A DNA stretch of 64,000 bases, taken from CAZGNZ01 sp964527215 (GTDB lineage: Bacteria > Fidelibacterota > Marinisomatia > SCGC-AAA003-L08 > JACNLC01). Where the stretch lies: NCBI GenBank assembly GCA_964527215.1, contig CAZGNZ010000017.1:24759-88758 (forward strand), in the 5' to 3' direction. Position numbers and translations under genes: made by a program. Positions 26,661-35,221 of this stretch are shown one piece after another. Positions within the stretch are counted from its first letter, which is position 1. Every line of letters begins with the position of its first letter. The notes beneath the pieces were generated by a model, which made no database searches, was not told where the DNA came from, and saw nothing but the letters and a program-made list of their open reading frames with translations.

Positions 26661-28991
26661 TCATTTATTTTCGATTTGAATTCTTAAGGAATCATACAGT
26701 ACTGGATCCAGCATATAGAGAATATTCATTTCTTTCCGTGCAGAACGCATTTTTTCCAGGTTCAAATATGTCTGCCCCAGCGCATAATGAGTCTTGGGAT
26801 CATCCGGTTCAAGATTCAGGGCTTCCTTGAATTTACGGGCCGCATCCATGTACCGGCCTGTCTGCCGGTAGCACAGTCCGAGATAATAGTGGGTTTCATA
26901 TTCGTCCGGAGAAGCATTAATGGACTGCTGGAAATGATCCATGGCACGCAGAAAATCCCCCATTCGAAAATATGCCTTTCCCATCATTTTGTGGGCTATG
27001 GGATCACGCGGCTGAGACTGCATATACCGGTTCAAAGCCTGAATAGCGTTTTCCGGCAGATCCAGCTCCATATATGACACACCCATATAAAACAGCACTT
27101 CCATATTGCCCCTGTCAAATGCCTGGGCTTTTTCCAATGCCAGCAGGGCCTGCATGTAGCGTCCCTGACTGCCGAAGGCAATTGCCAGCTGATAGAAATG
27201 GTCGTAGTCCGGGTCGCCGCAGCCGATGGCTGTCTGCAGATACTCAACGGCACGGGGATATTCACCCAGCTGGTTGGCCATCAGGCCCAGCCGGTACAGT
27301 ATCTCCGAATTTTCATCATCCAACAGCAGAACATCACGGTACGCCTGATAGGCATTTTCCAGTTCATCCAGATGCCAGTAGCTTTCGGCGATGTTCAGGT
27401 AATGACTCAGTTCACCAGGCTCAAAATACTTCAGGCGGCCAAAGGTATCTATGGCTTCGGCATATCGTTTTTCCTTCAGAAAAATGTCTCCAAGGGCTTT
27501 CAGCACCAATACACTGTCCGGCTGAATCATGACATATTCCCGAAGCGGTTCCATGGCCCTGTAATACTCTTCCTGCCGGTAATATGCCATCCCCAGAAGA
27601 TAGTTGATTTCCTCCAGCTCCGGATTCACTTCCTGCGCCAGCTGATAATGATCAACAGCCCTTTCAAGTTCTTCCTGCTCCTCGTATATCCGGCCCAGTT
27701 CAAGATGGGCCTCCCCAAAATCAGGATTGATCCGGATGGCCCTTTCAAGTGCCTCCAGCGCTTGTGTTCTGCGATTCGAATTCAGATAGGCAATCCCGAG
27801 ATAGTAGTACGTCCTGGCATTGTCAGGATCCAGCAGGAGGCTTTGGGTCAGATTCGGGATGGCTTCAGTAAATCTTTCCAGATTGACAAGGGAAAGCCCC
27901 AGCTGGAAATAGGCTTCATGATGGAAAGGGTCAAGATCAATGACCTTTTCATAGGCTGCTGCGGCGTCTGCGAAATTGTGCAGTCTCTGAAGAGATTTTC
28001 CTTCCCCGAACCAGGCAGCAGCATTTTGATTGTCCAGCCAGATGGCTTTCTGATAAAACCAGAGGGCGTCAAGCCATTCACTGAGCAGTGCGTGATAATC
28101 CGCCAGAAACAAAAACCCTCGAATATCAGCAGGTCTCTGTTTTGTATAGGTAAGCATGTGATCTATTGCAGACCCCATTGACTGCTGCTGGAAATAGATG
28201 AGAGAGAGATAGAAATCATTCCCCGGAAGGGCTTCTTTCTGGTCCCGTTCCAGGTACAGCGCGTCCAGAAGATCCCGATAGTACACTTCATCCGGCAGCA
28301 TGAAGGTGTAGTAGAATTCCGTATCCAGATTGGGAGTATCCAGCCTGAGGGCCTGCACAAAGGTTTTTGCAGCCTCGGTGTACAGACCGCGATCCACGTA
28401 GGAATACCCCAGTTCCATAAGTTCCAATGCTGCTTCATCTGCTGATTTTCCCAGGAAGGAGCTGTCTGGAAGCCGGGTGTCCAGGCTGTCCCAGATGAAT
28501 CCGTCTTCAGGGTCCTGTAAAAGCCCTTCTGCACCGGATGTGTCCGCACTCCAGCTCATCGACTGGTCACTGACTTCTGACAGCCGGGATCGGGTGACCT
28601 TCAGTTTTGCCAGATCTCCCTGCAGACTGTACACATCTGAAAGCAGTTCAAGCGGTTTTATCAGTCTGATTCGACTGCGGGTAAGATGGTATTCATAAAT
28701 CTCCACTGCAGTCTGAAGATAGTGGTCAGCCAGACTGAGATCCCCCAGTTGAAAGCTGATTTCACCCAGAACCATTCGTGTCTCTGCAGTGTCAAGATGC
28801 TGATCACCAAGCACGGACTCCTGTATGACCAGTACCTGTTCAAAAACATTCTGGGCTTCAGCCAGACGTCCGGCATTCCGCAGACTGTCGGCCTGCGTCA
28901 GCATTTCCTGAACAGATATCACCTCCTGCCCCATAAAGAGATGCAGAAACAGCAGTGATAACAAACTTTTACGGATGATTGTGCGAAGCAT
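26661..28991 (-). CDS. Exported tetratricopeptide-repeat protein
   Basis: The 776-aa protein starts with a signal peptide (hydrophobic 'SLLSLLFLHLFMG'), so it is probably periplasmic or outer-membrane associated. Most of the rest is tetratricopeptide repeats of about 34 residues: two or three imperfect ones at 35-110, then a nearly continuous array from about 205 to 770. The consensus W/L-G-Y-A-F-A-P pattern is clear (for example 'AAWFGEGKSLQRLHNFADAA'). No catalytic motif is present. TPR arrays bind proteins; the partner is unknown. It is divergent from parA across 457 bp and has no co-directional close neighbour. Confidence 0.85.
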   Translation of the reverse strand: MLRTIIRKSLLSLLFLHLFMGQEVISVQEMLTQADSLRNAGRLAEAQNVFEQVLVIQESVLGDQHLDTAETRMVLGEISFQLGDLSLADHYLQTAVEIYEYHLTRSRIRLIKPLELLSDVYSLQGDLAKLKVTRSRLSEVSDQSMSWSADTSGAEGLLQDPEDGFIWDSLDTRLPDSSFLGKSADEAALELMELGYSYVDRGLYTEAAKTFVQALRLDTPNLDTEFYYTFMLPDEVYYRDLLDALYLERDQKEALPGNDFYLSLIYFQQQSMGSAIDHMLTYTKQRPADIRGFLFLADYHALLSEWLDALWFYQKAIWLDNQNAAAWFGEGKSLQRLHNFADAAAAYEKVIDLDPFHHEAYFQLGLSLVNLERFTEAIPNLTQSLLLDPDNARTYYYLGIAYLNSNRRTQALEALERAIRINPDFGEAHLELGRIYEEQEELERAVDHYQLAQEVNPELEEINYLLGMAYYRQEEYYRAMEPLREYVMIQPDSVLVLKALGDIFLKEKRYAEAIDTFGRLKYFEPGELSHYLNIAESYWHLDELENAYQAYRDVLLLDDENSEILYRLGLMANQLGEYPRAVEYLQTAIGCGDPDYDHFYQLAIAFGSQGRYMQALLALEKAQAFDRGNMEVLFYMGVSYMELDLPENAIQALNRYMQSQPRDPIAHKMMGKAYFRMGDFLRAMDHFQQSINASPDEYETHYYLGLCYRQTGRYMDAARKFKEALNLEPDDPKTHYALGQTYLNLEKMRSARKEMNILYMLDPVLYDSLRIQIENK

Positions 28992-29448
28992 ATTACGTGT
29001 TAGAACAGATAATTAATTTACCAAGAAACCTTCTAAAATTCCTGTGTTCAATCAGAAGCCAAGCCGTAAAAATATTTGACGAATCCACCCCGGGATTCTT
29101 GCATATCTGAATCGGATGCTGCCTGTATTCATCCGGAGAATATTATTTGAATTGTATCCCAAGGACGCAATCTATTGCGGTCTTCGACACTGTGCTTCCA
29201 GTCTTGGTGGCTTTGCACTATTTTCACCGGTTCTATCGCAAAATGAAAAGGATATCAACAGGGGAGAAGGTTCACCGGTACCATTATTGGATTTCCCGCG
29301 CAGAATTTTACGTCCCGGAATAATCAGCCGGCGGCTTAAATTTACTGTTCGTTTATACAGTTGAAATGATGGAATGATGATTTTGACCCGATATTTGAAT
29401 TTATTCACAATACATTCACTGCAGCTGTAACTGGACAGGAATTCATCG
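28992..29448. other. 457-bp divergent intergenic region between the TPR gene and parA
   Basis: No gene was recognised. It should hold the divergent promoters. A candidate parAB promoter lies at 29383-29411. I saw no perfect parS-like site (TGTTTCACGTGAAACA) here. Confidence 0.5.
29383..29411 (+). promoter_or_regulatory. Candidate sigma70-type promoter for parAB
   Basis: TTGACC (29383-29388) is followed after 17 bp by CACAAT (29406-29411), about 38 bp before the parA ATG. The -35 is strong and the -10 moderate. A TTATTCACA DnaA-box-like 9-mer (29401-29409) overlaps the -10. Confidence 0.4.
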
Positions 29449-30225
29449 ATGAAATCCCAAAAGACCAAGGTTCTGGCCATTTCAAATCAAAAGGGCGGCG
29501 TTGGAAAAACCACCACTGCCGTGAATGTAGCCGCCTATCTGGCTGCAGCTGAAATTCCATGTCTGCTCATTGATATGGATCCCCAGGCAAATGCCACTGC
29601 CAGCGTGGGCTATGACGTCAGTTCGGAAAATCCTTCAATATATGAAGCACTTCTTGAAGATATTGCCCCTGAACAGGTCATCTATAAAACTGAGCTTGAA
29701 ACTCTGGATATCCTTCCTTCAAACAAGAATCTGGTGGGAGCCGAGGTGGAGCTGGTTGGACAGCTTTCCCGGGAATACCGTCTCAGGAAAATCATTTCCG
29801 AACTGCAGGGAGATTACCGATTTATCATTATTGACAGTCCGCCGTCCCTGGGGCTGCTGACCATCAATGTCCTGACCGCTGCTCATTCCGTGCTGATTCC
29901 GATTCAGTGTGAATATTTTGCGCTGGAAGGATTGTCACAGCTGCTGAATACCGTTAAGCTGGTCCAGGGACATCTGAACCGCAACCTGGAAATCGAGGGT
30001 ATTCTGATCACCATGTACGATAATCGTCTGAACCTGTCCCAGCAGGTGGTCCATGAAGTCCAGGAGTATTTCGGGGATAAAGTGTATAAATCGTTTATCA
30101 AAAGAAATGTCAGGCTGGGGGAAGCGCCCAGTCATGGGAAACCCATTCTGCTCTATGATGCATCATCCACTGGTGCACAAAACTACATGAGCCTGGTCTC
30201 GGAAATATTAAATGCCAATGAGTGA
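29449..30225 (+). CDS. parA: Chromosome-partitioning ATPase ParA/Soj
   Basis: The 258-aa protein is a short, chromosomal-type ParA without an N-terminal DNA-binding extension. It carries the deviant Walker A 'KGGVGKTTTAVN' (near residues 13-24), Walker A' 'LIDMDPQANAT' (near 40-50) and Walker B-like 'FIIIDSPPSLG' (near 123). ParA-ATP dimers coat the nucleoid and pull ParB-parS complexes apart at segregation. Its end overlaps parB by 14 bp, so the two are coupled. Confidence 0.95.
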   Translation: MKSQKTKVLAISNQKGGVGKTTTAVNVAAYLAAAEIPCLLIDMDPQANATASVGYDVSSENPSIYEALLEDIAPEQVIYKTELETLDILPSNKNLVGAEVELVGQLSREYRLRKIISELQGDYRFIIIDSPPSLGLLTINVLTAAHSVLIPIQCEYFALEGLSQLLNTVKLVQGHLNRNLEIEGILITMYDNRLNLSQQVVHEVQEYFGDKVYKSFIKRNVRLGEAPSHGKPILLYDASSTGAQNYMSLVSEILNANE

Positions 30226-31099
30226 AAAACGTTTAGGCAAAGGTCTGAAAGCGCTGCTGTCTGCCCATGATCTGGGTGACGGCACCCGCTATTTGAATGA
30301 TGCTGTCCCGGTTGACAGCATCGCTGTCAATCCCCATCAGCCAAGAGAAAAATTCAGTGATGAAGGGTTGGCGGAGCTGATACAGTCCGTCAAAGTCAAT
30401 GGAGTGCTGCAGCCTCTGACTGTCCGGGACTCGGGAAACGGCTGCTATGAACTTGTTGCCGGTGAACGCCGCCTTCGGGCGGCCGCTGCTGCTGGACTGA
30501 CAACCGTCCCGGTATACGTCATTGGCGTGGAAACAGATCTCGAAATGCTGGAATTGGCATTGGTGGAAAATATTCAGCGTGAAGACCTGAATCCCATAGA
30601 AACAGCAGAAGGATACGCACTCCTCGCCGGCAAATACAACCTGACACAGGAACAGATTGCTGAAAAGGTTGGAAAAAGTCGGACTGCTGTGGCCAATTTG
30701 ATCCGGCTGCTTAAGCTGCCTGCAGAAATCAAATCTGCAGTGAAGGAAAACCAGTTATCAACCGGTCATGCACGTGCACTTCTGGCACTGCCGGAAAATC
30801 AGATTGTCCCCGTATTTAAAGAAATTGTACGGGACAGCCTCAGTGTCAGACAGACCGAGGAACTCGTACGCCGGCTGACTGATGATCGGCAGAACAAGGC
30901 AGCCGCCAATCACAAATCACAGAAAACCACACCAAAACCGGAAATCATCCTGTCCTTCGAGGGAAAGCTGCGGACCGCACTTGGCACGAAGGTATCCATA
31001 AACAGGAAGCAAAGCGGCAGAGGACGGATTGATATTGAATTCTATTCGGATGATGACCTTGTTCGAATAATGGAACTGATGGCAGAAGAACATTCCTGA
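30212..31099 (+). CDS. parB: Chromosome-partitioning protein ParB
   Basis: The 295-aa DNA-binding CTPase spreads from parS sites. Motifs are 'NPHQPREKF' (near 36), the CTP-binding 'GERRLRAAAAAG' (near 83-94) and 'ENIQREDLNPIE' (near 122), and a helix-turn-helix 'TQEQIAEKVGKSRTAVANLI' (near 147-166). The C-terminal dimerisation domain is present ('GRGRIDIEFYSDDDLVRIMELM', core 'RIDIEFYSDDDL'). In-frame ATGs at 30212 and 30218 both work; the second gives the usual MSEKRLGKGL start. It overlaps parA by 14 bp and lies 6 bp before the M23 peptidase gene. Confidence 0.95.
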   Translation: MPMSEKRLGKGLKALLSAHDLGDGTRYLNDAVPVDSIAVNPHQPREKFSDEGLAELIQSVKVNGVLQPLTVRDSGNGCYELVAGERRLRAAAAAGLTTVPVYVIGVETDLEMLELALVENIQREDLNPIETAEGYALLAGKYNLTQEQIAEKVGKSRTAVANLIRLLKLPAEIKSAVKENQLSTGHARALLALPENQIVPVFKEIVRDSLSVRQTEELVRRLTDDRQNKAAANHKSQKTTPKPEIILSFEGKLRTALGTKVSINRKQSGRGRIDIEFYSDDDLVRIMELMAEEHS

Positions 31100-31105
31100 T
31101 CGGAA

Positions 31106-31813
31106 TTGCCCTGGATGCACAGGAAAAAATATTCCATACTGCTTATTACGCCTGAAGACCGGCAGCATACTGTTGTCTTTTCCCGGTATCTGATATATAT
31201 TGTGACTGCATTCTGTCTCGTTCTGAGCGCACTGGCGGCGTTTGGCATCATAAAGCTGATGAACTGGGACAATGACAGCAGACAGCTGTCAGAGCTTAAG
31301 GAATTCCGAATTCGGGCACTGGAGATTATCCGTGATCTGGACGGTTCCGACCTGCTGCAGGATTCAACGCGGTTGGTGGAATCCTTTAAAACCCACTTTG
31401 CCCAAAATCCGGAACTGATTCCGGTCACACCGCCCGTTGACGGATATGTCACGCAGACCATGTGCCTGGATGACAGCAATCCCCACTACGGAGTGGATAT
31501 CGCTGCCAAAGCCGGGGATCTTATTCGGGCACCGGCAGACGGGCTGGTCATTGTTTCCGGTCTGTATCAGGGGTTGGGAAATACATTAATTCTGGCTCAT
31601 GCCAGAGGATTTTATACTGTCTTTGGTCACAACGACACCAATCTGGTTCGGCAGCGGGAATGGGTGACCCTGAATCAGCCTATTGCACGGGTTGGCAAAT
31701 CCGGCGACACTGAAGGTCCTCATCTCCATTTTGAACTGTGGAAAAATGATCGTGTAATCGATCCCCGGGATTTTATAGAGGAATACAAGCAAAGAGATGT
31801 CTCGATCCGATAA
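31106..31813 (+). CDS. M23 family peptidoglycan endopeptidase, membrane-anchored
   Basis: The 235-aa protein has one N-terminal transmembrane helix (about 24-48) and a periplasmic LytM/M23 domain (about 125-225). Zinc ligands and catalytic residues are all visible: 'HYGVDIAA' (His and Asp), 'GHNDT' and 'GPHLHFELW' (HxH). An active D,D-endopeptidase that cuts peptide crosslinks is expected. It starts 6 bp after parB, and its 3' end overlaps the bactofilin gene by 17 bp. In Helicobacter and several Alphaproteobacteria, M23 enzymes and bactofilins act together in cell-shape control, so this pairing suggests the same here. Confidence 0.92.
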   Translation: MPWMHRKKYSILLITPEDRQHTVVFSRYLIYIVTAFCLVLSALAAFGIIKLMNWDNDSRQLSELKEFRIRALEIIRDLDGSDLLQDSTRLVESFKTHFAQNPELIPVTPPVDGYVTQTMCLDDSNPHYGVDIAAKAGDLIRAPADGLVIVSGLYQGLGNTLILAHARGFYTVFGHNDTNLVRQREWVTLNQPIARVGKSGDTEGPHLHFELWKNDRVIDPRDFIEEYKQRDVSIR

Positions 31814-32204
31814 ACATAACGATTCAAAAGTAAACACCATCCTTGGCCAGGAGGTGGAAATCAAGGGTGATGTGAATGTCCGCAGCGGCATTCTGGTATA
31901 TGGCCGGGTCCACGGCTGCATCAATTCACTGGGTACGGTCCGAACCGCTCAGGGGTCATTTGTTCACGGAAACATTGTGGCCAAAGATGCCGTCATCAGC
32001 GGCTCGGTTGAAGGCGACCTTATGATTGAAGGCAAAGTCACACTGGGGGCAAAATCCGTACTGCACGGCAATCTGAAAGCAGGAATTCTGGTAGTGGAAA
32101 GCGGGGCCCGGTTTGAAGGCAGCTGCAGCATGTCCCAGGAAACAAAAGCCAGGACAGCCGCACCGCGCCAGATCAATCTGAGCGGCAAAAACAGCCAGGA
32201 ATAA
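31797..32204 (+). CDS. Bactofilin family cytoskeletal protein
   Basis: The 135-aa protein is a right-handed beta-helix polymer-former. The bactofilin core runs from about residue 15 to 110 with glycine-spaced repeats ('GDVNVRSGILVYGRVHG', core 'GDVNVRSGILVYG', then 'GSVEGDLMIEGKVTLG'). Short disordered tails lie on each side. It overlaps the M23 peptidase gene by 17 bp, which makes coupled translation likely. It probably forms nucleotide-independent filaments at the membrane that position wall enzymes or ParAB. Confidence 0.93.
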   Translation: MSRSDKHNDSKVNTILGQEVEIKGDVNVRSGILVYGRVHGCINSLGTVRTAQGSFVHGNIVAKDAVISGSVEGDLMIEGKVTLGAKSVLHGNLKAGILVVESGARFEGSCSMSQETKARTAAPRQINLSGKNSQE

Positions 32205-32364
32205 TTCAGATACGCCCGAACCGGACGGTGGCTGTATTCGGTCAGCTTTTTCCTGTCCCGGGCAACCATTTTTCAGAAACGGTTTCATTTGCAGTACCGG
32301 AATTCCGACAGCCGTTTATGACGGACTCCGAAGTGCCGGTAAACCACGGAGCATTACGCAGCCA

Positions 32365-32571
32365 GTGTCAAAACCAGACCCACCTCATCATCTTGGTCAG
32401 GGAGCTTCCGCAGCATACAGTATGGCCGGAGCCCTGCTGCTGTTCGGCGGAATTGGGTATCTGCTTGACAAACACAGCACTGGTGACACCTGGTATCTCC
32501 TCGCAGGTCTGCTGCTGGGCGTAGCGGTCGGAATGTATGAACTGGCGAAAATAATATTCCCGCGAAAGTAA
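32365..32571 (+). CDS. AtpZ/AtpI-like small membrane protein of the ATP synthase locus
   Basis: The 68-aa protein has two transmembrane helices (about 16-34 and 42-62) with 'GGIGYLLDKHSTGDTW' between them, matching the AtpZ/AtpI-like F0F1-ATPase accessory family. In other bacteria these proteins help c-ring assembly or Mg2+/Ca2+ handling. The start is GTG at 32365. Its stop overlaps the next gene's ATG (TAATG). It opens the ATP synthase gene run. Confidence 0.75.
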   Translation: MSKPDPPHHLGQGASAAYSMAGALLLFGGIGYLLDKHSTGDTWYLLAGLLLGVAVGMYELAKIIFPRK

Positions 32572-32858
32572 TGGTCCTATTCCAGAATATCCTCATCGCT
32601 CTGGTCTCTGCTGCCGTCATTCTGATTTCCAGAAAGGCCCTTCGGCGGTCACCTGAAAAGTATATGAGAATACATATCCGTTCCCTGTTCTCTAGACTTG
32701 TAATTATCGGCCTATTGATAATAGTATTTGCATTCGTATATCCAGGGAAAAAAACCCTTTTGATTACGTCTGGCATCGGTACTCTGGTCGTATTTCATTT
32801 CCTGGAAGGATTCATCATACAGCGTGAGTTATTAAAAGGCGGAAATCATCATGGCTGA
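32571..32858 (+). CDS. Putative ATP synthase subunit I (AtpI-like) membrane protein
   Basis: The 95-aa protein has about three to four hydrophobic helices and is tightly placed between the AtpZ-like gene (1-bp overlap) and atpB (8-bp overlap). Size, topology and position fit the ATP synthase subunit I family, but sequence motifs in this family are weak, so assignment rests largely on context. Confidence 0.6.
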   Translation: MVLFQNILIALVSAAVILISRKALRRSPEKYMRIHIRSLFSRLVIIGLLIIVFAFVYPGKKTLLITSGIGTLVVFHFLEGFIIQRELLKGGNHHG

Positions 32859-33660
32859 TCCACACAGTGCTTCGCTGGGCGACATCATCCTGCATCACGT
32901 AACCAACGATCTCAGTCATAAATATTTCGAGCTTGAAGTGCTGGGGATTGACTTGTCAGTCACCAAACATGTGCTGATGCTTTGGATTGTCGGTGCATTT
33001 ACTGTTGCAGCGGCAGTTTACGGCACCCGCAAATACCGGAAATCGATAGATACCCGCCCAAAAGGACTTGGAAATCTTTACGAAATTCTGATTACGTTCA
33101 TTCAGAAGGATATCGTCAATCCCAATATCGGCAGGAAATATGCCGTCACCTGGACCCCTCTTATAACCACGTATTTTATTTTTATACTGACCTGTAATTT
33201 ATTCGGTCTGATCCCCTTTTTTGACTATCTCCCCGGCGGGGGCAATACCGTAACCGGAAATTTCAACACCACAATCGGGCTGGCCACTATCACCTTTTTC
33301 GCCATTATCATCGCCGGTATTCAAAAGCACGGTTTTTTTGGATATTGGAAAAGCATGGTTCCCGGCGGCGTACCCTGGCCGGTACTTATTATTCTCATTC
33401 CCATTGAGGTACTCAGCATGTTTGTCCGGCCGTTTGCTCTGACCATGCGATTGGGCGCAAATATGACGGCTGGCCACATCGGCATGCTGGCCATTTTTGC
33501 CCTGCCCATTCTGTTGAATATGATTTTTCTGGGCGCGGTGTCAGTGGCACTGAATGTGGGTCTGTACTTCCTGGAATTTATTGTCAGTCTGGTACAGGCC
33601 TATGTATTTACCCTTCTTTCTGCTGTGTTTATCGGAATGGCCATTCATGCCGATCATTGA
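32851..33660 (+). CDS. atpB: ATP synthase Fo subunit a
   Basis: The 269-aa inner-membrane protein forms the two proton half-channels with the c-ring. The N-terminal third has an extra hydrophilic segment before TM1. The essential Arg lies in 'VRPFALTMRLGANMTAGHI' (core 'MRLGANMTAGH', near 207), and the last helix carries 'LVQAYVFTLLSAVF' with the conserved Gln. It overlaps the upstream small gene by 8 bp. Confidence 0.95.
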   Translation: MADPHSASLGDIILHHVTNDLSHKYFELEVLGIDLSVTKHVLMLWIVGAFTVAAAVYGTRKYRKSIDTRPKGLGNLYEILITFIQKDIVNPNIGRKYAVTWTPLITTYFIFILTCNLFGLIPFFDYLPGGGNTVTGNFNTTIGLATITFFAIIIAGIQKHGFFGYWKSMVPGGVPWPVLIILIPIEVLSMFVRPFALTMRLGANMTAGHIGMLAIFALPILLNMIFLGAVSVALNVGLYFLEFIVSLVQAYVFTLLSAVFIGMAIHADH

Positions 33661-33745
33661 TTTTGCACACTGAATTTATTGCCCGCCATCTGGTTTTTCG
33701 GCAGGCAGAATAAATAATCAAATAATGACTAAGTAGGAGATTACA

Positions 33746-34036
33746 ATGTTAAAGTACAGAAACCTGATGCTCTTGGCTCTGATGTCAACCTTCACCTTTG
33801 CTGCCGAAGGCGCTGGAAATCAGTTTGCCTTTATTGGTGCTGCCATAGGTGCCGGGATGATTGTGATTGGTGCTGCACTGGGTATCGGCCGTCTGGCCTC
33901 CGCCGGCGCTGAAGCCACGGCTCGTCAGCCCGAAGCGGCAGGCGACATTCGCTCCACCATTAATCTGCCCCTCTTCCTGCTGGAAGGCGTTGCAATTATT
34001 GCTTTGGTTGTCTGTATTCTGGCTGTGGTTCTTTAA
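33746..34036 (+). CDS. atpE: ATP synthase Fo subunit c
   Basis: The 96-aa proteolipid starts with a hydrophobic, signal-like segment ending 'TFAAEG', then two helices joined by the conserved polar loop 'ARQPEA'. The ion-binding Glu is in 'FLLEGVAI' of helix 2 (near 78). Helix 1 lacks the Gln, and the Glu is followed by Gly rather than Ser/Thr, so the Na+-binding signature is absent and H+ coupling is inferred. A good ribosome site (GTAGGAG) precedes the ATG, which fits the need for many copies. Confidence 0.95.
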   Translation: MLKYRNLMLLALMSTFTFAAEGAGNQFAFIGAAIGAGMIVIGAALGIGRLASAGAEATARQPEAAGDIRSTINLPLFLLEGVAIIALVVCILAVVL

Positions 34037-34049
34037 ACAGATTGTAGCC

Positions 34050-34640
34050 ATGAAATCATTCCGGTTACTGACGATAGTCACCCTTCTGTTCGCACCTGCC
34101 GTTGTTCTTGCCAGCACGGATGCCGGCGGACATGAAGGCGGATGGATGGAGAAATGGCTGAGTTTTGATCCCGGATTGTTCATCTGGACAGTCATCACTT
34201 TCCTGATCGTGCTGGCCATTCTGCGCTGGAAAGCCTGGGGCCCGCTCATGACTGCCCTGAATCACCGCGAGCAGGCCATTGAAGAATCTCTGGCGAAAGC
34301 AGCAGAAGCCCGGCAGGAAGCCGACCAAGTCTCCAGGAAATTTGATGAAATGATTCAGAAAGCACATGCAGAATCGCAGAAAATCATTTCCAATGGGAAG
34401 GCGGCCGGAGAGCGGCTTAAAGAAGAGATGGAACTGGCTGCCCGTCAGAAATCCGAGGAAATTCTGGAAAAAGCTCGAATGCAGATAGAAGCAGAACGAG
34501 AAAAAGCCATCAAGGAAATTCAGACATCCGTGGTAGAACTGTCCATTTCTGCTGCATCAAAAGTGCTTGAGAAAAATCTGGATACTGACGAAAACCGTAA
34601 ACTGGTTCAAAAAACCCTGTCAGAGGTGGGTCAGGCTTGA
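34050..34640 (+). CDS. atpF: ATP synthase Fo subunit b
   Basis: The 196-aa peripheral-stalk subunit has a signal-like hydrophobic N-terminus (residues 4-22), a second membrane segment ('FIWTVITFLIVLAILRW', about 46-62) and a long Ala/Glu/Lys-rich coiled coil to residue about 180. ATG at 34050 is chosen because it follows the atpE stop by 13 bp and gives a normal b subunit; the frame is open upstream through atpE but that extension is not b-like. The stop overlaps atpH as TGATG. Confidence 0.92.
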   Translation: MKSFRLLTIVTLLFAPAVVLASTDAGGHEGGWMEKWLSFDPGLFIWTVITFLIVLAILRWKAWGPLMTALNHREQAIEESLAKAAEARQEADQVSRKFDEMIQKAHAESQKIISNGKAAGERLKEEMELAARQKSEEILEKARMQIEAEREKAIKEIQTSVVELSISAASKVLEKNLDTDENRKLVQKTLSEVGQA

Positions 34641-35179
34641 TGAATGATCCTGTCAGCACGAAAAAGACTGCCCGTGCTCTTCTGAAGGCATCTCAGAAAT
34701 CCGGATCCCTCCAAAACACTCAGCAGGGACTGAGTCTTGCTGCTGAGACCTTTCGCACCAATTCACTGCTGCGTCAGACGCTGCTGACCAAACGTCTGAC
34801 CACTGCACAGAAACTAAAAATCGTGGAAACCGTTTTTACCGGTCTCGTCGATCCGCTGGTAATTGAACTGCTGGTGCTGCTGGTAAAAGAAAGCACCATT
34901 CCTTCTGTTGCCGGTGTGGAAAAGGAATTTAACCGTCTGGTAGAAACAGAATCCGATCTGCTCAGGGTCACGGTATATTCCGCGGACCCCCTGCCTGAAA
35001 ATGAGCGCATAAAAATTTCAGAAACACTGCAGACACGTCTGGGGAAAACCATCAAAACACATGAAGTAGTAGAACCCGAACTCCTTGGCGGAATTAAGTT
35101 GCGGATCGGCAACGCCATCATCGACGGCACCATTTCACGCCGTCTGGAACGAATGAAGGATGCAATGATCCGGTCGTAA
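34640..35179 (+). CDS. atpH: ATP synthase F1 subunit delta
   Basis: The 179-aa subunit links the peripheral stalk to the top of F1. An N-terminal helical bundle (about 10-110) is followed by the family signature near the C-terminus, 'EPELLGGIKLRIGNAIIDGT'. I prefer ATG at 34640, which overlaps the atpF stop by one base, over TTG at 34637. Confidence 0.93.
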   Translation: MNDPVSTKKTARALLKASQKSGSLQNTQQGLSLAAETFRTNSLLRQTLLTKRLTTAQKLKIVETVFTGLVDPLVIELLVLLVKESTIPSVAGVEKEFNRLVETESDLLRVTVYSADPLPENERIKISETLQTRLGKTIKTHEVVEPELLGGIKLRIGNAIIDGTISRRLERMKDAMIRS

Positions 35180-35221
35180 TCAGAAGTATTGCAGCCCGGT
35201 CAAAGGTTAACAGAGGAATGA

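Noticed and set aside
29401..29409. TTATTCACA matches a DnaA box near parA, suggesting an origin
   Set aside because: It is a single site, no DnaA-box cluster, dnaA, dnaN or AT-rich unwinding element is seen, and it overlaps a plausible promoter.
33867..34049. N-terminal extension of the subunit b frame through atpE
   Set aside because: It would read antiphase through the subunit c gene; the start at 34050 gives a normal b subunit.
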